From the NCBI GenBank assembly GCA_947624375.1, contig CANQKD010000006.1, forward strand, positions 56,326 to 120,325: 64,000 nt of DNA. The letters run 5' to 3'. This stretch comes from an uncultured Clostridia bacterium (GTDB taxonomy: Bacteria > Bacillota > Clostridia > Oscillospirales > Ruminococcaceae). The translations under genes were made by a program, and so were the position numbers. Of the stretch, positions 7,592 to 16,747 are shown in pieces (the first letter of the stretch is position 1; each line of letters starts with the position of its first letter). The notes under the pieces are model-generated. The model was not told the DNA's origin. It searched no databases and saw only the letters and a program-made list of their open reading frames with translations.

Positions 7592-8794
7592 ATGGTTAAA
7601 ATCAACGAAAATTTTCTAAGCATGAAGAAAAACTACCTGTTCATCGAGATCGCAAAAAGGGTGAAAGCTTTCTCTCAGGCGCACCCCGATGCGGACATCA
7701 TCAGAATGGGCATTGGCGATGTTACCCTGCCGATAGCCCCTGCCGCGGTGGAAGCTATGAAAAAAGCCGCCGACGAAATGGGCGTCAAAGAGACCTTCCG
7801 CGGCTATGAGGACAGCGGCGCAGGCTATGATTTTCTCAAAGAGGCGGTGGCTAAGTATTACAACAGCTTCGGCGCGAATGTTAAGGCGGACGAGATACGC
7901 ATAAACGACGGCGCTAAGGCAGACTGCGGAAATATTGTGGATATTTTCGGCGACGACAACGTTGTTATGATAACCGACCCTGCCTACCCTGTGTATGTAG
8001 ATACCAACCTTATGAACGGCAGAAAGATAATTTACGCCGATTCTACCGAGGAAAACGGCTTTGCCGCAATGCCTGATGACAGCGTGCACGCGGATATTAT
8101 CTATCTGTGTTCGCCCAACAACCCTACGGGCTCTGTTTACACAAAAGAGCAGCTGAAAAAGTGGGTGGACTACGCCAACAAAAACGGTTCTGTTATAATC
8201 TTCGATGCCGCGTATGAAGCGTTTATCTCGCAGCCCGACCTGCCGAGAAGTATTTTCCAGATAGAGGGCGCGCGCACCTGCGCTATTGAGATGTGCTCGC
8301 TTTCAAAGACGGCAGGCTTCACCGGTATGCGCTGCGGCTACACGGTCATTCCCGAGGAGCTTAAAGTTACCGCTTCTGACGGCAGCGAGGTTTACCTTGC
8401 GCAGCTGTGGGGAAGACGTCAGGGCAGCAAGTTCAACGGCGTATCATACCCCGTGCAGAGGGCGGCAGAGGCTGTTTTCACCGATGAAGGTCAGAAGCAG
8501 ATCAAGGTGAATATTGACTACTACCGCGAAAACGCGCGAATGATTGTCTCAACGCTGGACGATATGGGCATATACTACACCGGAGGCAAAAACTCGCCTT
8601 ACATATGGCTCAAATGCCCCGGCGGTCTTGGCAGCTGGGAATTTTTTGACAAGCTGCTAGAAGAGGCTAACGTTGTCGGCACACCGGGCGAGGGCTTTGG
8701 CAAAAACGGCGAGGGCTATTTCAGGCTGACAGCTTTCGGCGACAGAGAGCGCACCAAGCAGGCTATGGAGCGTTTCAAGGCTCTTAAATTCTGA
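7592..8794 (+). CDS. dapL: LL-diaminopimelate aminotransferase
   Basis: A 400-residue fold-type I PLP aminotransferase. SLSKTAGFTG contains the PLP lysine (Lys239), SPNNPTG (residues 174-180) and FDAAYEAF (204-211) are typical of DapL. It converts tetrahydrodipicolinate and glutamate directly to LL-diaminopimelate, bypassing the succinylase and acetylase routes. ATG at 7592 is chosen because an AAAGGA site precedes it and the family starts with a short MVKINENFL segment. dapF upstream and asd-dapA-dapB at 45113-47926 complete the pathway to meso-diaminopimelate in this window. Confidence 0.95.
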   Translation: MVKINENFLSMKKNYLFIEIAKRVKAFSQAHPDADIIRMGIGDVTLPIAPAAVEAMKKAADEMGVKETFRGYEDSGAGYDFLKEAVAKYYNSFGANVKADEIRINDGAKADCGNIVDIFGDDNVVMITDPAYPVYVDTNLMNGRKIIYADSTEENGFAAMPDDSVHADIIYLCSPNNPTGSVYTKEQLKKWVDYANKNGSVIIFDAAYEAFISQPDLPRSIFQIEGARTCAIEMCSLSKTAGFTGMRCGYTVIPEELKVTASDGSEVYLAQLWGRRQGSKFNGVSYPVQRAAEAVFTDEGQKQIKVNIDYYRENARMIVSTLDDMGIYYTGGKNSPYIWLKCPGGLGSWEFFDKLLEEANVVGTPGEGFGKNGEGYFRLTAFGDRERTKQAMERFKALKF

Positions 8795-8854
8795 TAGATA
8801 TATTTTTGCCTTTTGCTGTTATTTTAATTTATATCAAGGTTTATAAAGATATTG

Positions 8855-8890
8855 TAAAATCCGGGAATTCATTTCTCGGATTTTACACAT
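8855..8890 (+). terminator. Hairpin after dapL
   Basis: A 13-bp stem (8855-8867 with 8873-8885, one G-T pair) and 5-base loop, with a TTTTA tail at the 3' arm, 60 bases after the dapL stop. Likely the dapL terminator. Confidence 0.6.
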
Positions 8891-9015
8891 CTATCGGCGC
8901 AGCTATAATAATGAGCCTTATAGCGAATTATTATAGCGTGAGGGTACCGGAGCCGATGCAGGAAGAGGTACACGGGGAAACCAGTTCGGGGTGTCCCCGT
9001 GAAGCGAAGCGCAAC

Positions 9016-9047
9016 ACCCGACCTCAAAAAAGGTCGGGTTTTGTTTT
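9016..9047 (+). terminator. Rho-independent terminator before dpaB
   Basis: ACCCGACCT (9016-9024) pairs perfectly with AGGTCGGGT (9031-9039) and is followed by TTTGTTTT. It reads on the plus strand, as a second stop for dapL transcription before the convergent dpa genes. Confidence 0.8.
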
Positions 9048-9052
9048 GATGT

Positions 9053-9643
9053 TCAGTATGGTCGTATAACAGGCTGCATCTGTCTGCCGTCGAGCGCGGC
9101 GCAAATGCTGTCGGGGATAAGCTCAAAGTGCGCTATCATGCTGTTGGGTTTGTGCTCAAAATCGTCCTGCCCATAGGGTACAAAAAAGAAATTGCGGCAG
9201 TTTTGCAAAAAGCCTATGTTCTTCGCAGCCGCGCCCAGAGCATCGTTGGTGGCAATGGCAAGCACAACGGGTCGCGAGTTTCGTATGTGAGATTTCACCG
9301 CCATAGTCACCGGTGTGTCGGTAACGCCTGTTGCCAGTTTAGCGGCGGTGTTGCCGGTGCAGGGCGAAACTACCAGTATGTCAAGCAGTTTTTTAGGGCC
9401 TATAGGCTCGGCAGCTTCAATAGACGAAATAATTTTTCTGCCGCAGATGCTCTCCAGCTTTGCAATATTTTCTTCGCTGCCCCCGAAGCGCGACGATATA
9501 GATGATGCGTTGAAAGACATTATAGGGAAAAGCTCGCAGCCGAGTTCTTTCAGCCTTTGCGCCGCCGCGAACGACTTTTCAAACGTGCAGAACGAGCCGC
9601 ACATAGCAAAGCCTACTTTCAAGCCGCTTAGCTGTTCATACAT
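9053..9643 (-). CDS. dpaB: Dipicolinate synthase subunit B
   Basis: A 196-residue flavoprotein-like protein (SpoVFB family). Features are the KVGFAMCGSFCTF start, the VSPCTGNTAAKLA segment and the LAIATNDALG motif. With DpaA it makes dipicolinic acid from a lysine-pathway intermediate (dihydrodipicolinate), the spore-core solute. Its start overlaps the end of dpaA by 8 bases, so they are co-translated. Its location beside dapL and dapF groups genes that use the same precursor pool. Presence of this pair implies that the organism can form endospores. Confidence 0.94.
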   Translation of the reverse strand: MYEQLSGLKVGFAMCGSFCTFEKSFAAAQRLKELGCELFPIMSFNASSISSRFGGSEENIAKLESICGRKIISSIEAAEPIGPKKLLDILVVSPCTGNTAAKLATGVTDTPVTMAVKSHIRNSRPVVLAIATNDALGAAAKNIGFLQNCRNFFFVPYGQDDFEHKPNSMIAHFELIPDSICAALDGRQMQPVIRPY

Positions 9644-10523
9644 CGTAAAGCCCCCTTTCTCGGCAGATGTTCAGCACCGTGTCGGCGATTATTATGCCGG
9701 AGGTAACAGGGGCGGTCTTGCCGGGCAGCGATAACGCCCATATCACTTTGAGCCGCATATCAGATGCCGCCGCAAGGTCAACGCCGCCCGGCTTTGAGGC
9801 GAGGTCTATAATAAGGGTGTCGCGGTCGATGCAGTTCAGTTTTTCGCCGTCAAGCAGCTGCACGGGCACGGTGTTTATTATAATGTCTTTGCCGCCGAGA
9901 TGTTTTGCAAGAGATGTCATAGGAAGCGTGATATAACCAAGAGTACGAGCGTAAGCTAAGTCTCGCTGTTTGCGCGCCGCGATATGTACCCTTGCGCCCA
10001 AAGCATCAAACACTCGCGCCGTGGCTTTTGCAACGTTGCCGAAGCCTAAAATAAGCACATCGCTGCCGTGCACGGTCTTCGGGGTGTTTTCAATGGCTAT
10101 CTGCAATGCGCCCTCGGCGGTGGGAACGCAGTTTTCTACAATAAGTTCTTCGCGCGTGAAATAGTCTGCAAATTCTCTGCCGCTTTGACGGAAAATATCC
10201 TGCACCGCTGAGCTTAATTTGCCGCCGACGATAAGAGCGCTGCTTTTTAAATGTTTGCATACCTCTTTAAGGGGTATTTCTGTATCTGTAGAAAACGGCG
10301 CGTTCACGTTCACGCCGTCGTTTGAGGCAACAAGCGGCAAAATGGCAGCATCGGGCGAATATGGCAGCTGCTCTAAAGAATCTACAGCAATGCAGCCTTT
10401 TGCAGGGTGCTCACCGCTGAGACCTAAAGTATACACAGTGCAGCCTTTTTCAGCCAGGTGCTGCGCCAAGAAATTCTGCCGCAGGTCACCGCCTATAACA
10501 AGAAAAGTAAGTGATATATCCAT
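9636..10523 (-). CDS. dpaA: Dipicolinate synthase subunit A
   Basis: A 295-residue NAD(P)-binding protein (SpoVFA family) with an N-terminal VIGGDLRQ motif and a Rossmann motif LILGFGNVAKATA around residue 155. It is the dehydrogenase-like partner of DpaB in dipicolinate synthesis in the mother cell. AAAGGAG lies 7 bases before the ATG. A sporulation-type promoter candidate is at 10583-10610. Normal length, no defects seen. Confidence 0.94.
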   Translation of the reverse strand: MDISLTFLVIGGDLRQNFLAQHLAEKGCTVYTLGLSGEHPAKGCIAVDSLEQLPYSPDAAILPLVASNDGVNVNAPFSTDTEIPLKEVCKHLKSSALIVGGKLSSAVQDIFRQSGREFADYFTREELIVENCVPTAEGALQIAIENTPKTVHGSDVLILGFGNVAKATARVFDALGARVHIAARKQRDLAYARTLGYITLPMTSLAKHLGGKDIIINTVPVQLLDGEKLNCIDRDTLIIDLASKPGGVDLAAASDMRLKVIWALSLPGKTAPVTSGIIIADTVLNICRERGLYDV

Positions 10524-10582
10524 AATAACTCCTTTATAGTATAATAAAATGAAGCTGATGTTCTTTGAGAATATCTCTATAC

Positions 10583-10610
10583 ATTATATGAATCAAAGGT
10601 CTTGGCGGTC
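10583..10610 (-). promoter_or_regulatory. Possible mother-cell sigma (E/K-type) promoter of dpaAB
   Basis: On the minus strand GACC (10610-10607) is followed after 16 bases by CATATAAT (10590-10583), resembling the AC-16-CATA---T pattern of sigma-K promoters. In Bacillus subtilis the dpa (spoVF) genes are sigma-K dependent. The match is short and uncertain. Confidence 0.35.
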
Positions 10611-10702
10611 AATGTTTTGAAAAGGCAAGTATATTTTCCTGCCGCCCGTCATATAGATTAGTATCACAAATGTACAAACATAACAAGCATTGGAGGAATA
10701 CT

Positions 10703-11287
10703 ATGTTTATCAAAACTGTAAAGATCAAAAGCTTCTGGGCGGCTGTAACGGTCCTTGCGATAGTTGTGGTAGCCGCCGCGGCGGTGCTGTTCGCTTTTAA
10801 GCACGCGCAGGAAAAGACCGCTGCCTACCGCATGACAAACGAAACGCAAAGGCAGCAGTTCATAAAAGACTTAGGGTGGAAAGTTTCCGACGAGTACGAC
10901 ACTTGCAGGATAGTTATCATACCCGAAGAATTTGACGAGGTGTATAAAAACTATAACGACCTGCAAAAGCAGCAGGGTTTTGACCTTGCGGAATATAAGG
11001 GCAGAACGGTTGAAATTTATTCGTATCCGGTGTATAATTATGAGGGGGAGCAAAACGTCATGATGAACCTGATGATCTGCGACGGTATGCTCATTGGCGG
11101 CGATGTTTGCTGTACCGAGCTTGACGGCTTTATGCACGGTCTTAAAAAGCCTGAAACCACCACCGACAGCGCGGTCACAGACGTTACAGAAAGTGCCCCC
11201 GATGTTACCACAACACCGTGCGCTGACGATGCTTTGGCAGAGCAGCCGCAGCAGACAACTACAGATGAAAGCTCACAGGCGGCATAA
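10703..11287 (+). CDS. Membrane-anchored DUF4830-type protein
   Basis: A 194-residue protein with one N-terminal membrane segment (about residues 8-34) and an extracellular domain of about 90 residues (QFIKDLGWKVSDE..., EIYSYPVYNY) that I recognise as DUF4830. A Thr/Ser/Asp-rich tail follows (after about residue 145). ATG 10703 is used because TTGGAGGA precedes it. Function is unknown; the family is common in Clostridia. It is transcribed toward the pseudouridine synthase, 40 bases apart. Confidence 0.75.
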   Translation: MFIKTVKIKSFWAAVTVLAIVVVAAAAVLFAFKHAQEKTAAYRMTNETQRQQFIKDLGWKVSDEYDTCRIVIIPEEFDEVYKNYNDLQKQQGFDLAEYKGRTVEIYSYPVYNYEGEQNVMMNLMICDGMLIGGDVCCTELDGFMHGLKKPETTTDSAVTDVTESAPDVTTTPCADDALAEQPQQTTTDESSQAA

Positions 11288-11327
11288 ATACATATAAGGC
11301 AGATAGGGCAGATAAGGAAGTATAAAA

Positions 11328-12038
11328 ATGGCAGAGATGATAAGGCTGGATAAGTTCATATCCTCGCAAAGGGGCGATATTTCGCGCTCTGATGTGAAAA
11401 GGCTGTGCGCCGCAGGTAAAGTTACGGTCAACGGCAGCGCTAAGGTAAAAAGCGATATGAAGATAGATCCGGACGATGAAGTGCGCGTTGACAGCGAGAA
11501 GATAGAGTACAAAAAATTTATATACATAATGCTCAACAAGCCGCAGGGGGTAGTCTGTTCCACAAGGGACGGACTGTCTCCTACGGTGCTTTCGCTGATA
11601 CCGGGAAATATGCGCAGAAGCGGTCTTTTCCCTGCCGGCAGACTTGATAAGGACACCGAGGGTCTTGTGCTTATTACAGACGACGGAGAGTTTGCGCATA
11701 AGATTCTCTCACCAAAAAGCCATGTGCCTAAGAAGTATTTTGTACGCCTTGAAAGACCGGTAGAGGAGGAGTATGCACAAAAGTTTGAGCAGGGGATTTT
11801 TCTGGACGGAGAAAAATGTCTGCCGGCGCAGCTTGAAAAAGGAGAGGATGAGCTTTGCTGCTTTGTTACGCTTCACCAAGGGATGTATCACCAAATTAAA
11901 AGAATGTTTGAAGTGCTGGGAAATAAAGTTACCTATTTAAAGCGCCTGAGCATAGGAAACATTCAGCTGCGTGAAGATCTGCCGCTTGGCGGGTGTATAG
12001 AAATAATGCACAAAGAAATCGAAAAAATCGCACACTAA
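11328..12038 (+). CDS. rRNA pseudouridine synthase, RsuA/RluB family
   Basis: A 236-residue protein with an N-terminal S4 RNA-binding domain (MIRLDKFISSQ, then VTVNG near residue 41) and a catalytic domain with the RsuA-family motif GRLDKDTEGLVLIT (catalytic Asp in RLDKDTEG, about residue 108) followed by KKYFV and HQIKRMF. It converts a specific uridine of rRNA to pseudouridine. The short length matches RsuA (16S rRNA) more than RluB, but the target cannot be decided from the sequence. Confidence 0.92.
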   Translation: MAEMIRLDKFISSQRGDISRSDVKRLCAAGKVTVNGSAKVKSDMKIDPDDEVRVDSEKIEYKKFIYIMLNKPQGVVCSTRDGLSPTVLSLIPGNMRRSGLFPAGRLDKDTEGLVLITDDGEFAHKILSPKSHVPKKYFVRLERPVEEEYAQKFEQGIFLDGEKCLPAQLEKGEDELCCFVTLHQGMYHQIKRMFEVLGNKVTYLKRLSIGNIQLREDLPLGGCIEIMHKEIEKIAH

Positions 12039-12118
12039 TTTGACACACTCTTTTTGAGAGGGCAGGAATTTAGGCAATATAAATAAATGAATGTTCTAAA
12101 GTTTAGTAAAAAAACATC

Positions 12119-12147
12119 TTGCCGTATTGCAAATTTTTTGGTATTAT
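12119..12147 (+). promoter_or_regulatory. Promoter of the MsmK-type ATPase gene
   Basis: TTGCCG (12119-12124), 17-base spacer, TATTAT (12142-12147). The start codon is at 12228, leaving an 80-base leader. Confidence 0.6.
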
Positions 12148-12227
12148 ATTAGTATAGCTAAAAGTATGGTGCAGCGTAAAGGTGCAGGTACAAATTAGCA
12201 ATAAAAATAATTGGAGGTTCTCAAGAG

Positions 12228-13370
12228 ATGGCAAGTGTATCATTAAGAGAGATCTATAAAAAGTACCCCGGCGGCGTCGTTGCCGTTTCCGACTGTAACA
12301 TTGAGATCAAGGACAAGGAATTTATAATTCTTGTCGGACCTTCCGGCTGCGGTAAGTCAACCACGCTGAGAATGATCGCAGGTCTTGAGGAGATCACCGA
12401 AGGTGAACTTTATATCGGCGACAGACTCGTAAACGACATCGCTCCTAAGGACAGAGATATAGCGATGGTTTTCCAGAACTACGCTCTGTACCCTCACATG
12501 ACTGTTTTTGAAAACATGGCATTTGGTCTGAAGCTCCGCAAGGTGCCCAAGGACGAGATAGCCAGAAAGGTTGAAGAAGCTGCAAGAATACTCGACATAG
12601 CTCACCTGCTCGACAGAAAGCCTAAGGCTCTTTCGGGTGGTCAGAGACAGAGAGTTGCGCTCGGACGTGCGATAGTACGTGAGCCGCAGGTATTCCTGCT
12701 TGACGAGCCTCTTTCCAACCTCGACGCTAAACTGAGAGCGCAGATGAGAACTGAGATATCCAAGCTCCACAAGAAGCTCGGTACAACGTTCATCTACGTA
12801 ACTCACGACCAGACAGAAGCTATGACGATGGGCGACCGTATAGTGGTTATGAAAGACGGTTACATTCAGCAGATAGATTCACCTACTAACCTCTATCAGA
12901 ACCCTGTAAACCAGTTCGTTGCAGGATTTATCGGATCGCCGCAGATGAACTTCATAGACGGTACTCTGCGCAAGATCGACGGCAAATACAGCGTTGAATT
13001 CGGCTCTGAGGATACAAAGACCACCAGAGGCAAGAAGTACTATGTTGAAATACCCGATGAGAAGGCTGATGCAGAAGTTCTCGAGCCGCACGTAGATCAG
13101 GAAATAGTTCTCGGTGTACGTCCCGAGTGCCTGCACGATGAGGAAGACTTCATTGCTGCCGCTACCACAGGCGTTGTAGAAGCAGAAGTAGAAGTTACCG
13201 AAATGATGGGTGCTGAAACTTATCTGTACATCAACTGCGAGGGCATAAGCCTTACCGCAAGAGTTTCGCCTCGTTCTACCGCACGTCCTCAGGATCATAT
13301 CAAGATCGCTATCGATCCTCACAGAATACATCTGTTTGATAAAGAGACTGAGAAGTCGCTGCTCAACTAA
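12228..13370 (+). CDS. Sugar ABC transporter ATPase, MsmK/MsmX/UgpC type
   Basis: A 380-residue ATPase: Walker [11 protein letters not shown]-loop [11 protein letters not shown], signature LSGGQRQR, Walker [11 protein letters not shown] and a C-terminal TOBE-like regulatory domain (about residues 290-370). This is the MalK class that energises many carbohydrate permeases. It stands alone with its own promoter and terminator, as expected for a shared ATPase serving transporters that lack one, such as the permease pairs at 928-2846 and inside 21574-30385 (inference). GGAGG precedes the ATG. Confidence 0.93.
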   Translation: MASVSLREIYKKYPGGVVAVSDCNIEIKDKEFIILVGPSGCGKSTTLRMIAGLEEITEGELYIGDRLVNDIAPKDRDIAMVFQNYALYPHMTVFENMAFGLKLRKVPKDEIARKVEEAARILDIAHLLDRKPKALSGGQRQRVALGRAIVREPQVFLLDEPLSNLDAKLRAQMRTEISKLHKKLGTTFIYVTHDQTEAMTMGDRIVVMKDGYIQQIDSPTNLYQNPVNQFVAGFIGSPQMNFIDGTLRKIDGKYSVEFGSEDTKTTRGKKYYVEIPDEKADAEVLEPHVDQEIVLGVRPECLHDEEDFIAAATTGVVEAEVEVTEMMGAETYLYINCEGISLTARVSPRSTARPQDHIKIAIDPHRIHLFDKETEKSLLN

Positions 13371-13382
13371 TTCAAAGAGCTT

Positions 13383-13410
13383 TCCCCCTGTTTTGCGCAG
13401 GGGGATTTTT
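13383..13410 (+). terminator. Terminator of the MsmK-type gene
   Basis: TCCCCCTG pairs with CAGGGGGA around a 7-base loop, followed by TTTTT. Confidence 0.9.
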
Positions 13411-13443
13411 ATATCATGTAAACGTTTTTATGGGAGTGATAGT

Positions 13444-14772
13444 ATGAGAAAAAGAATTCTGGCAGGTCTGGCGGCGGCAGTTATGACTTTTGGCATGTGC
13501 GGCTGCTCAAATTCGGGCAGCAGTGAAAGCGGCGTGGCAGCCGGCGATAGCAGTGTGGCAGACAGCACGACTGAAAGCAGCGCGCCCGACAGCAATGTTG
13601 AAAGTACTACAGAAAGTGAAGATACATCTTCGCAGACGGACGAGCCGCAGCCTCAGACGTATGAAGAATACTATGAGATAATGAAGCAGAAAAGCCTTTG
13701 CTCTCTGGGCAATACAGCGGCTATGAAGAAAGTTATAGAAAAGGCGAAAAACGGCGAGGAGCTGACGCTTTCTTTTATAGGCGGCTCTATCACCGAGGGC
13801 TATACCGTAAACGCCGCAAAGTGCTATGCCGCTAACACCTATATATGGTTCATGAAGCAGTATGGCACTAACGGCGAAAAGGTGCATTATGTAAACGCAG
13901 GGCTTAGCGGTACACCCTCGATATTGGGCACTTTCAGGCTGGAGAGAGATGTGCTTGCAAACGACCCCGATGTGCTGTTTATAGAGTTTGCGGTAAACGA
14001 CGGCACAGATGTAAATTATCTTACAGCGTATGAGGGGATAATTCGTTCTGCATATTCTAAAAACCCCGATATTGCTATAGTTTTGCTGTTTGCAAGAACG
14101 GAAGACGGCTATACCGCGCAGGACGGCATGAAGAAGATAGGCGAGTATTACGATCTGCCGATGATAAGCTATGCCGATGGTATAACATACCTTATGGACA
14201 ACGGGCAGCTTACCTGGAAAGAGTTTTCAAAAGACGGCTCTCACCCGAATTTGCACGGTCATGAAATGGTTACGGATATGATAAGCTACTACTTTGAGCA
14301 GGTCGAAGCGGCGGAAGATGCAGGAGAGTATGTGTACCCTGAAGAGCCTATGTACAGCGAGCAGTATGTAAACTGCCATATACTCGAAAGTGACGCTCTT
14401 ACACCCGAAAGCCTCGGCAATTGGGAGGCAGGCAGCAATATAAATACGTTTGACAAGGGCTGGACTTTCAAAGGCAGCGCTGACAAAAACGAGCCGATCG
14501 TTTTCAAGGCTAAGGGCAAGGATATATATCTGCTGTTTAAGGAAAACTCGGCAGGCAGCGGCATGGGCAGCGTTAAAGTTACCTGCACCGACGAGAACGG
14601 CAACGCTCAGGATACACTGGTAGAGGGCGAGACCTCGGGCGGCTGGGGCGACCCGACTGTTGTAAGCATAGCCACCGGCGAGGAAAGCCATGAATACACC
14701 ATAAGCATTGAAATGCTCGAGGGCACTGAGGATAAGGAATTTCAGATACTGGGTCTGGGCTATAAAGAATAA
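13444..14772 (+). CDS. Secreted SGNH/GDSL-family hydrolase lipoprotein
   Basis: A 442-residue protein. The start at 13444 gives a lipoprotein signal (FGMCGC, acylated Cys near residue 21) followed by a Ser/Asp/Glu linker up to about residue 75. The catalytic domain shows SGNH block I (GGSITEG, nucleophile Ser), the AVNDG Asn block and a DGSHPN block with the Asp/His dyad. The last 110 residues form a separate beta-rich domain, perhaps sugar-binding. Such enzymes commonly deacylate polysaccharides; the substrate is unknown. It is transcribed after the MsmK terminator. Confidence 0.82.
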   Translation: MRKRILAGLAAAVMTFGMCGCSNSGSSESGVAAGDSSVADSTTESSAPDSNVESTTESEDTSSQTDEPQPQTYEEYYEIMKQKSLCSLGNTAAMKKVIEKAKNGEELTLSFIGGSITEGYTVNAAKCYAANTYIWFMKQYGTNGEKVHYVNAGLSGTPSILGTFRLERDVLANDPDVLFIEFAVNDGTDVNYLTAYEGIIRSAYSKNPDIAIVLLFARTEDGYTAQDGMKKIGEYYDLPMISYADGITYLMDNGQLTWKEFSKDGSHPNLHGHEMVTDMISYYFEQVEAAEDAGEYVYPEEPMYSEQYVNCHILESDALTPESLGNWEAGSNINTFDKGWTFKGSADKNEPIVFKAKGKDIYLLFKENSAGSGMGSVKVTCTDENGNAQDTLVEGETSGGWGDPTVVSIATGEESHEYTISIEMLEGTEDKEFQILGLGYKE

Positions 14773-14780
14773 GAACAGGG

Positions 14781-14812
14781 GGGAGAGCACTCGCGGCTTT
14801 CCCTTTGTTATT
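14781..14812 (+). terminator. Terminator of the SGNH hydrolase gene
   Basis: GGGAGAGC (14781-14788) pairs with GCTTTCCC (14796-14803, one G-T pair) and is followed by TTTGTTATT. Confidence 0.7.
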
Positions 14813-14844
14813 ACAGAAAATCTTGCAAGGCGGCATAAAGCTAC

Positions 14845-14873
14845 TTGATTTTGGCGGCGGATTATGTTATACT
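14845..14873 (+). promoter_or_regulatory. Promoter of the PurF-like gene
   Basis: TTGATT (14845-14850), 17-base spacer, TATACT (14868-14873). The ATG is at 14939 behind a GGGAGG site. Confidence 0.78.
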
Positions 14874-14938
14874 TTTAGTATGTTATTCTATGCAAGTCGG
14901 TCTTCATATGAGGTCGGCAAATTCGGGAGGTAAAAATT

Positions 14939-16351
14939 ATGGGCGGTCTATTTGGCGCGGTATCGAAAACAGACTGCGTTTTCGATGTATTTTTCGGCAC
15001 TGACTATCACTCGCATCTCGGCACAAGGCGTGCAGGCATGGTGGTTTACGACAGCAAGGCGGGTTTTGACAGATCTATACACAATATAGAAAATTCGCCG
15101 TTTCGCACAAAATTCACCGATGAGATGAACAAAATGTGCGGTCAGACAGGCATAGGCTGCATTTCAGACTATGAGCCGCAGCCGATAATGGTGCGTTCTC
15201 ACCTTGGTACTTACGCCATTGCGACCGTTGGCAAGATAAACAACGTTGACGAGCTTGTTGAAATGGTGTACAGCAAGGGGCACACGCATTTTCTTGAAAT
15301 GAGCGGAGGAGAGATAAACCCTACCGAGCTGACGGCGGCTGTTATAAACCAGAAATCTACGATTTTAGAGGGTATTTCATACGCGCAGGAAGTTATAGAC
15401 GGCTCGATGACGATGCTGGTAATGACAGAAAAAGGCATATATGCCGCCCGTGACGAGCTTGGCAGAACGCCGCTGGTGCTCGGCAAAAAAGACGACGGCT
15501 GGTGCGTTTCGTTTGAAGACTTTGCGTTTTTTAACCTCGGGTATGAAAAGGTAAGAGAGCTGGGCGCATCGGAAGTGGTGTTTATTACCGCCGAGGGAGC
15601 GGAGACTGTAAAGCAGCCTAAGAAAAAAATGCGGATATGCTCGTTTTTGTGGATATATTACGGCTACCCGTGCGCTACTTACGAGGGCGTTTCGGTAGAG
15701 AGGGTAAGGTCTAACTGCGGAAAGAAAATGGCAATGCGCGATAAAGGCGAGGTGTTCCCCGATATTGTTGCAGGTGTGCCTGACTCGGGTACGGGCCACG
15801 CGATAGGCTATGCCAACGAAAGCGGCGTGCCGTTTGCAAGACCGTTTATAAAATATACGCCGACATGGCCGCGCTCGTTTATGCCGCCCACGCAGAAAAA
15901 GCGCAGCCTTATAGCAAAAATGAAACTGCTGCCTGCCACAGAGTTTATAAAAGACAAGAGCCTTCTGATAATAGATGACTCGATAGTGCGCGGAACGCAG
16001 CTTGGCGAGACCACACAGTTTTTGTACGAAAAAGGCGCAAAGGAAGTCCACGTTCGTCCTGCGTGCGCGCCGCTGCTGTTCGGCTGCAAGTATCTGAACT
16101 TTTCGCGCTCGACTTCCGAGCTTGACCTTATTGCAAGGCGCGTGATACTTGAAAGAGAGGGCGACAAGGCGCAGGAGATGCTCTCCGATTATGCAGACCC
16201 GACAAGCGAAAACTACAAGGAAATGCTTGAAGAGATACGCAAAAAGCTGCATTTCACCACGCTGAAATACAACCGCCTTGATGACATGATAGAGGCTATC
16301 GGCATTGACCCCGACTGCCTGTGTACATACTGCTGGGACGGTCGGGAATAG
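14939..16351 (+). CDS. PurF-like amidophosphoribosyltransferase paralogue lacking the N-terminal nucleophile Cys
   Basis: A 470-residue protein with the full two-domain PurF layout: N-terminal Ntn glutaminase fold (residues 1-235) and phosphoribosyltransferase domain with a good PRPP motif (LIIDDSIVRGTQLG, about 343-356). PurF normally begins MCGIFG, its Cys becoming residue 1 after Met removal; this one begins MGGLFG, so the glutaminase nucleophile is Gly. No upstream in-frame start could supply a Cys. It may use free ammonia, be regulatory, or have another role. A cysteine-rich end (CLCTYCWDG) could hold a metal or Fe-S centre. It is a single-gene unit with its own promoter and is intact otherwise. 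Confidence 0.85.
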   Translation: MGGLFGAVSKTDCVFDVFFGTDYHSHLGTRRAGMVVYDSKAGFDRSIHNIENSPFRTKFTDEMNKMCGQTGIGCISDYEPQPIMVRSHLGTYAIATVGKINNVDELVEMVYSKGHTHFLEMSGGEINPTELTAAVINQKSTILEGISYAQEVIDGSMTMLVMTEKGIYAARDELGRTPLVLGKKDDGWCVSFEDFAFFNLGYEKVRELGASEVVFITAEGAETVKQPKKKMRICSFLWIYYGYPCATYEGVSVERVRSNCGKKMAMRDKGEVFPDIVAGVPDSGTGHAIGYANESGVPFARPFIKYTPTWPRSFMPPTQKKRSLIAKMKLLPATEFIKDKSLLIIDDSIVRGTQLGETTQFLYEKGAKEVHVRPACAPLLFGCKYLNFSRSTSELDLIARRVILEREGDKAQEMLSDYADPTSENYKEMLEEIRKKLHFTTLKYNRLDDMIEAIGIDPDCLCTYCWDGRE

Positions 16352-16553
16352 AGCAGTGTATCGCCTCGCCCAAGTCGGTTTTTGCAGGCATCTTTCCGCC
16401 AATACTTCGCCCTGCTCCCTTGCCATACACAAAGTATGCCGGCGGTCGGTCGCCTAGTCTTGACGCAAATCTGCTCTGCAAAAACTGCTGCCGCACCTCA
16501 CGCCGAGGGCTTTGAGGCGGCTCGGGTTCGGCTCTCCACTGCTATATATAAAC
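16352..16553. other. Non-coding stretch with no recognised content
   Basis: About 200 GC-rich bases between the PurF-like gene and its terminator. Short ORFs exist on both strands but none has a ribosome site or family resemblance. It may be a long 3' untranslated region. Confidence 0.4.
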
Positions 16554-16584
16554 CTCTCCCCATGAGTTTGGGGAGAGATTTTTT
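16554..16584 (+). terminator. Terminator downstream of the PurF-like gene
   Basis: CTCTCCCCA (16554-16562) pairs with TGGGGAGAG (16569-16577), followed by ATTTTTT. Confidence 0.88.
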
Positions 16585-16747
16585 GCGCCATAAAAAAGGA
16601 AGAATTGTGCAGAAATCTAACAGTTGTGCGAATTGATAAAATCATTTTGCATAAAACCGAATGTTTTTGTAACTGTATACAAAATTTCAGATAAAAATTT
16701 TTGCAATCTGCACAAAAGTGGCGATTTTGTTCAATGAAAAAATTTTT

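Noticed and set aside
8806..9069. Open frame of 87 codons after dapL with a hydrophobic middle
   Set aside because: No ribosome binding site, it runs through two terminator hairpins and its C-terminal part is read from the hairpin region; treated as non-coding.
16321..16636. Overlapping ORFs after the PurF-like gene
   Set aside because: They start inside the upstream gene or lack ribosome sites and extend into the terminator.
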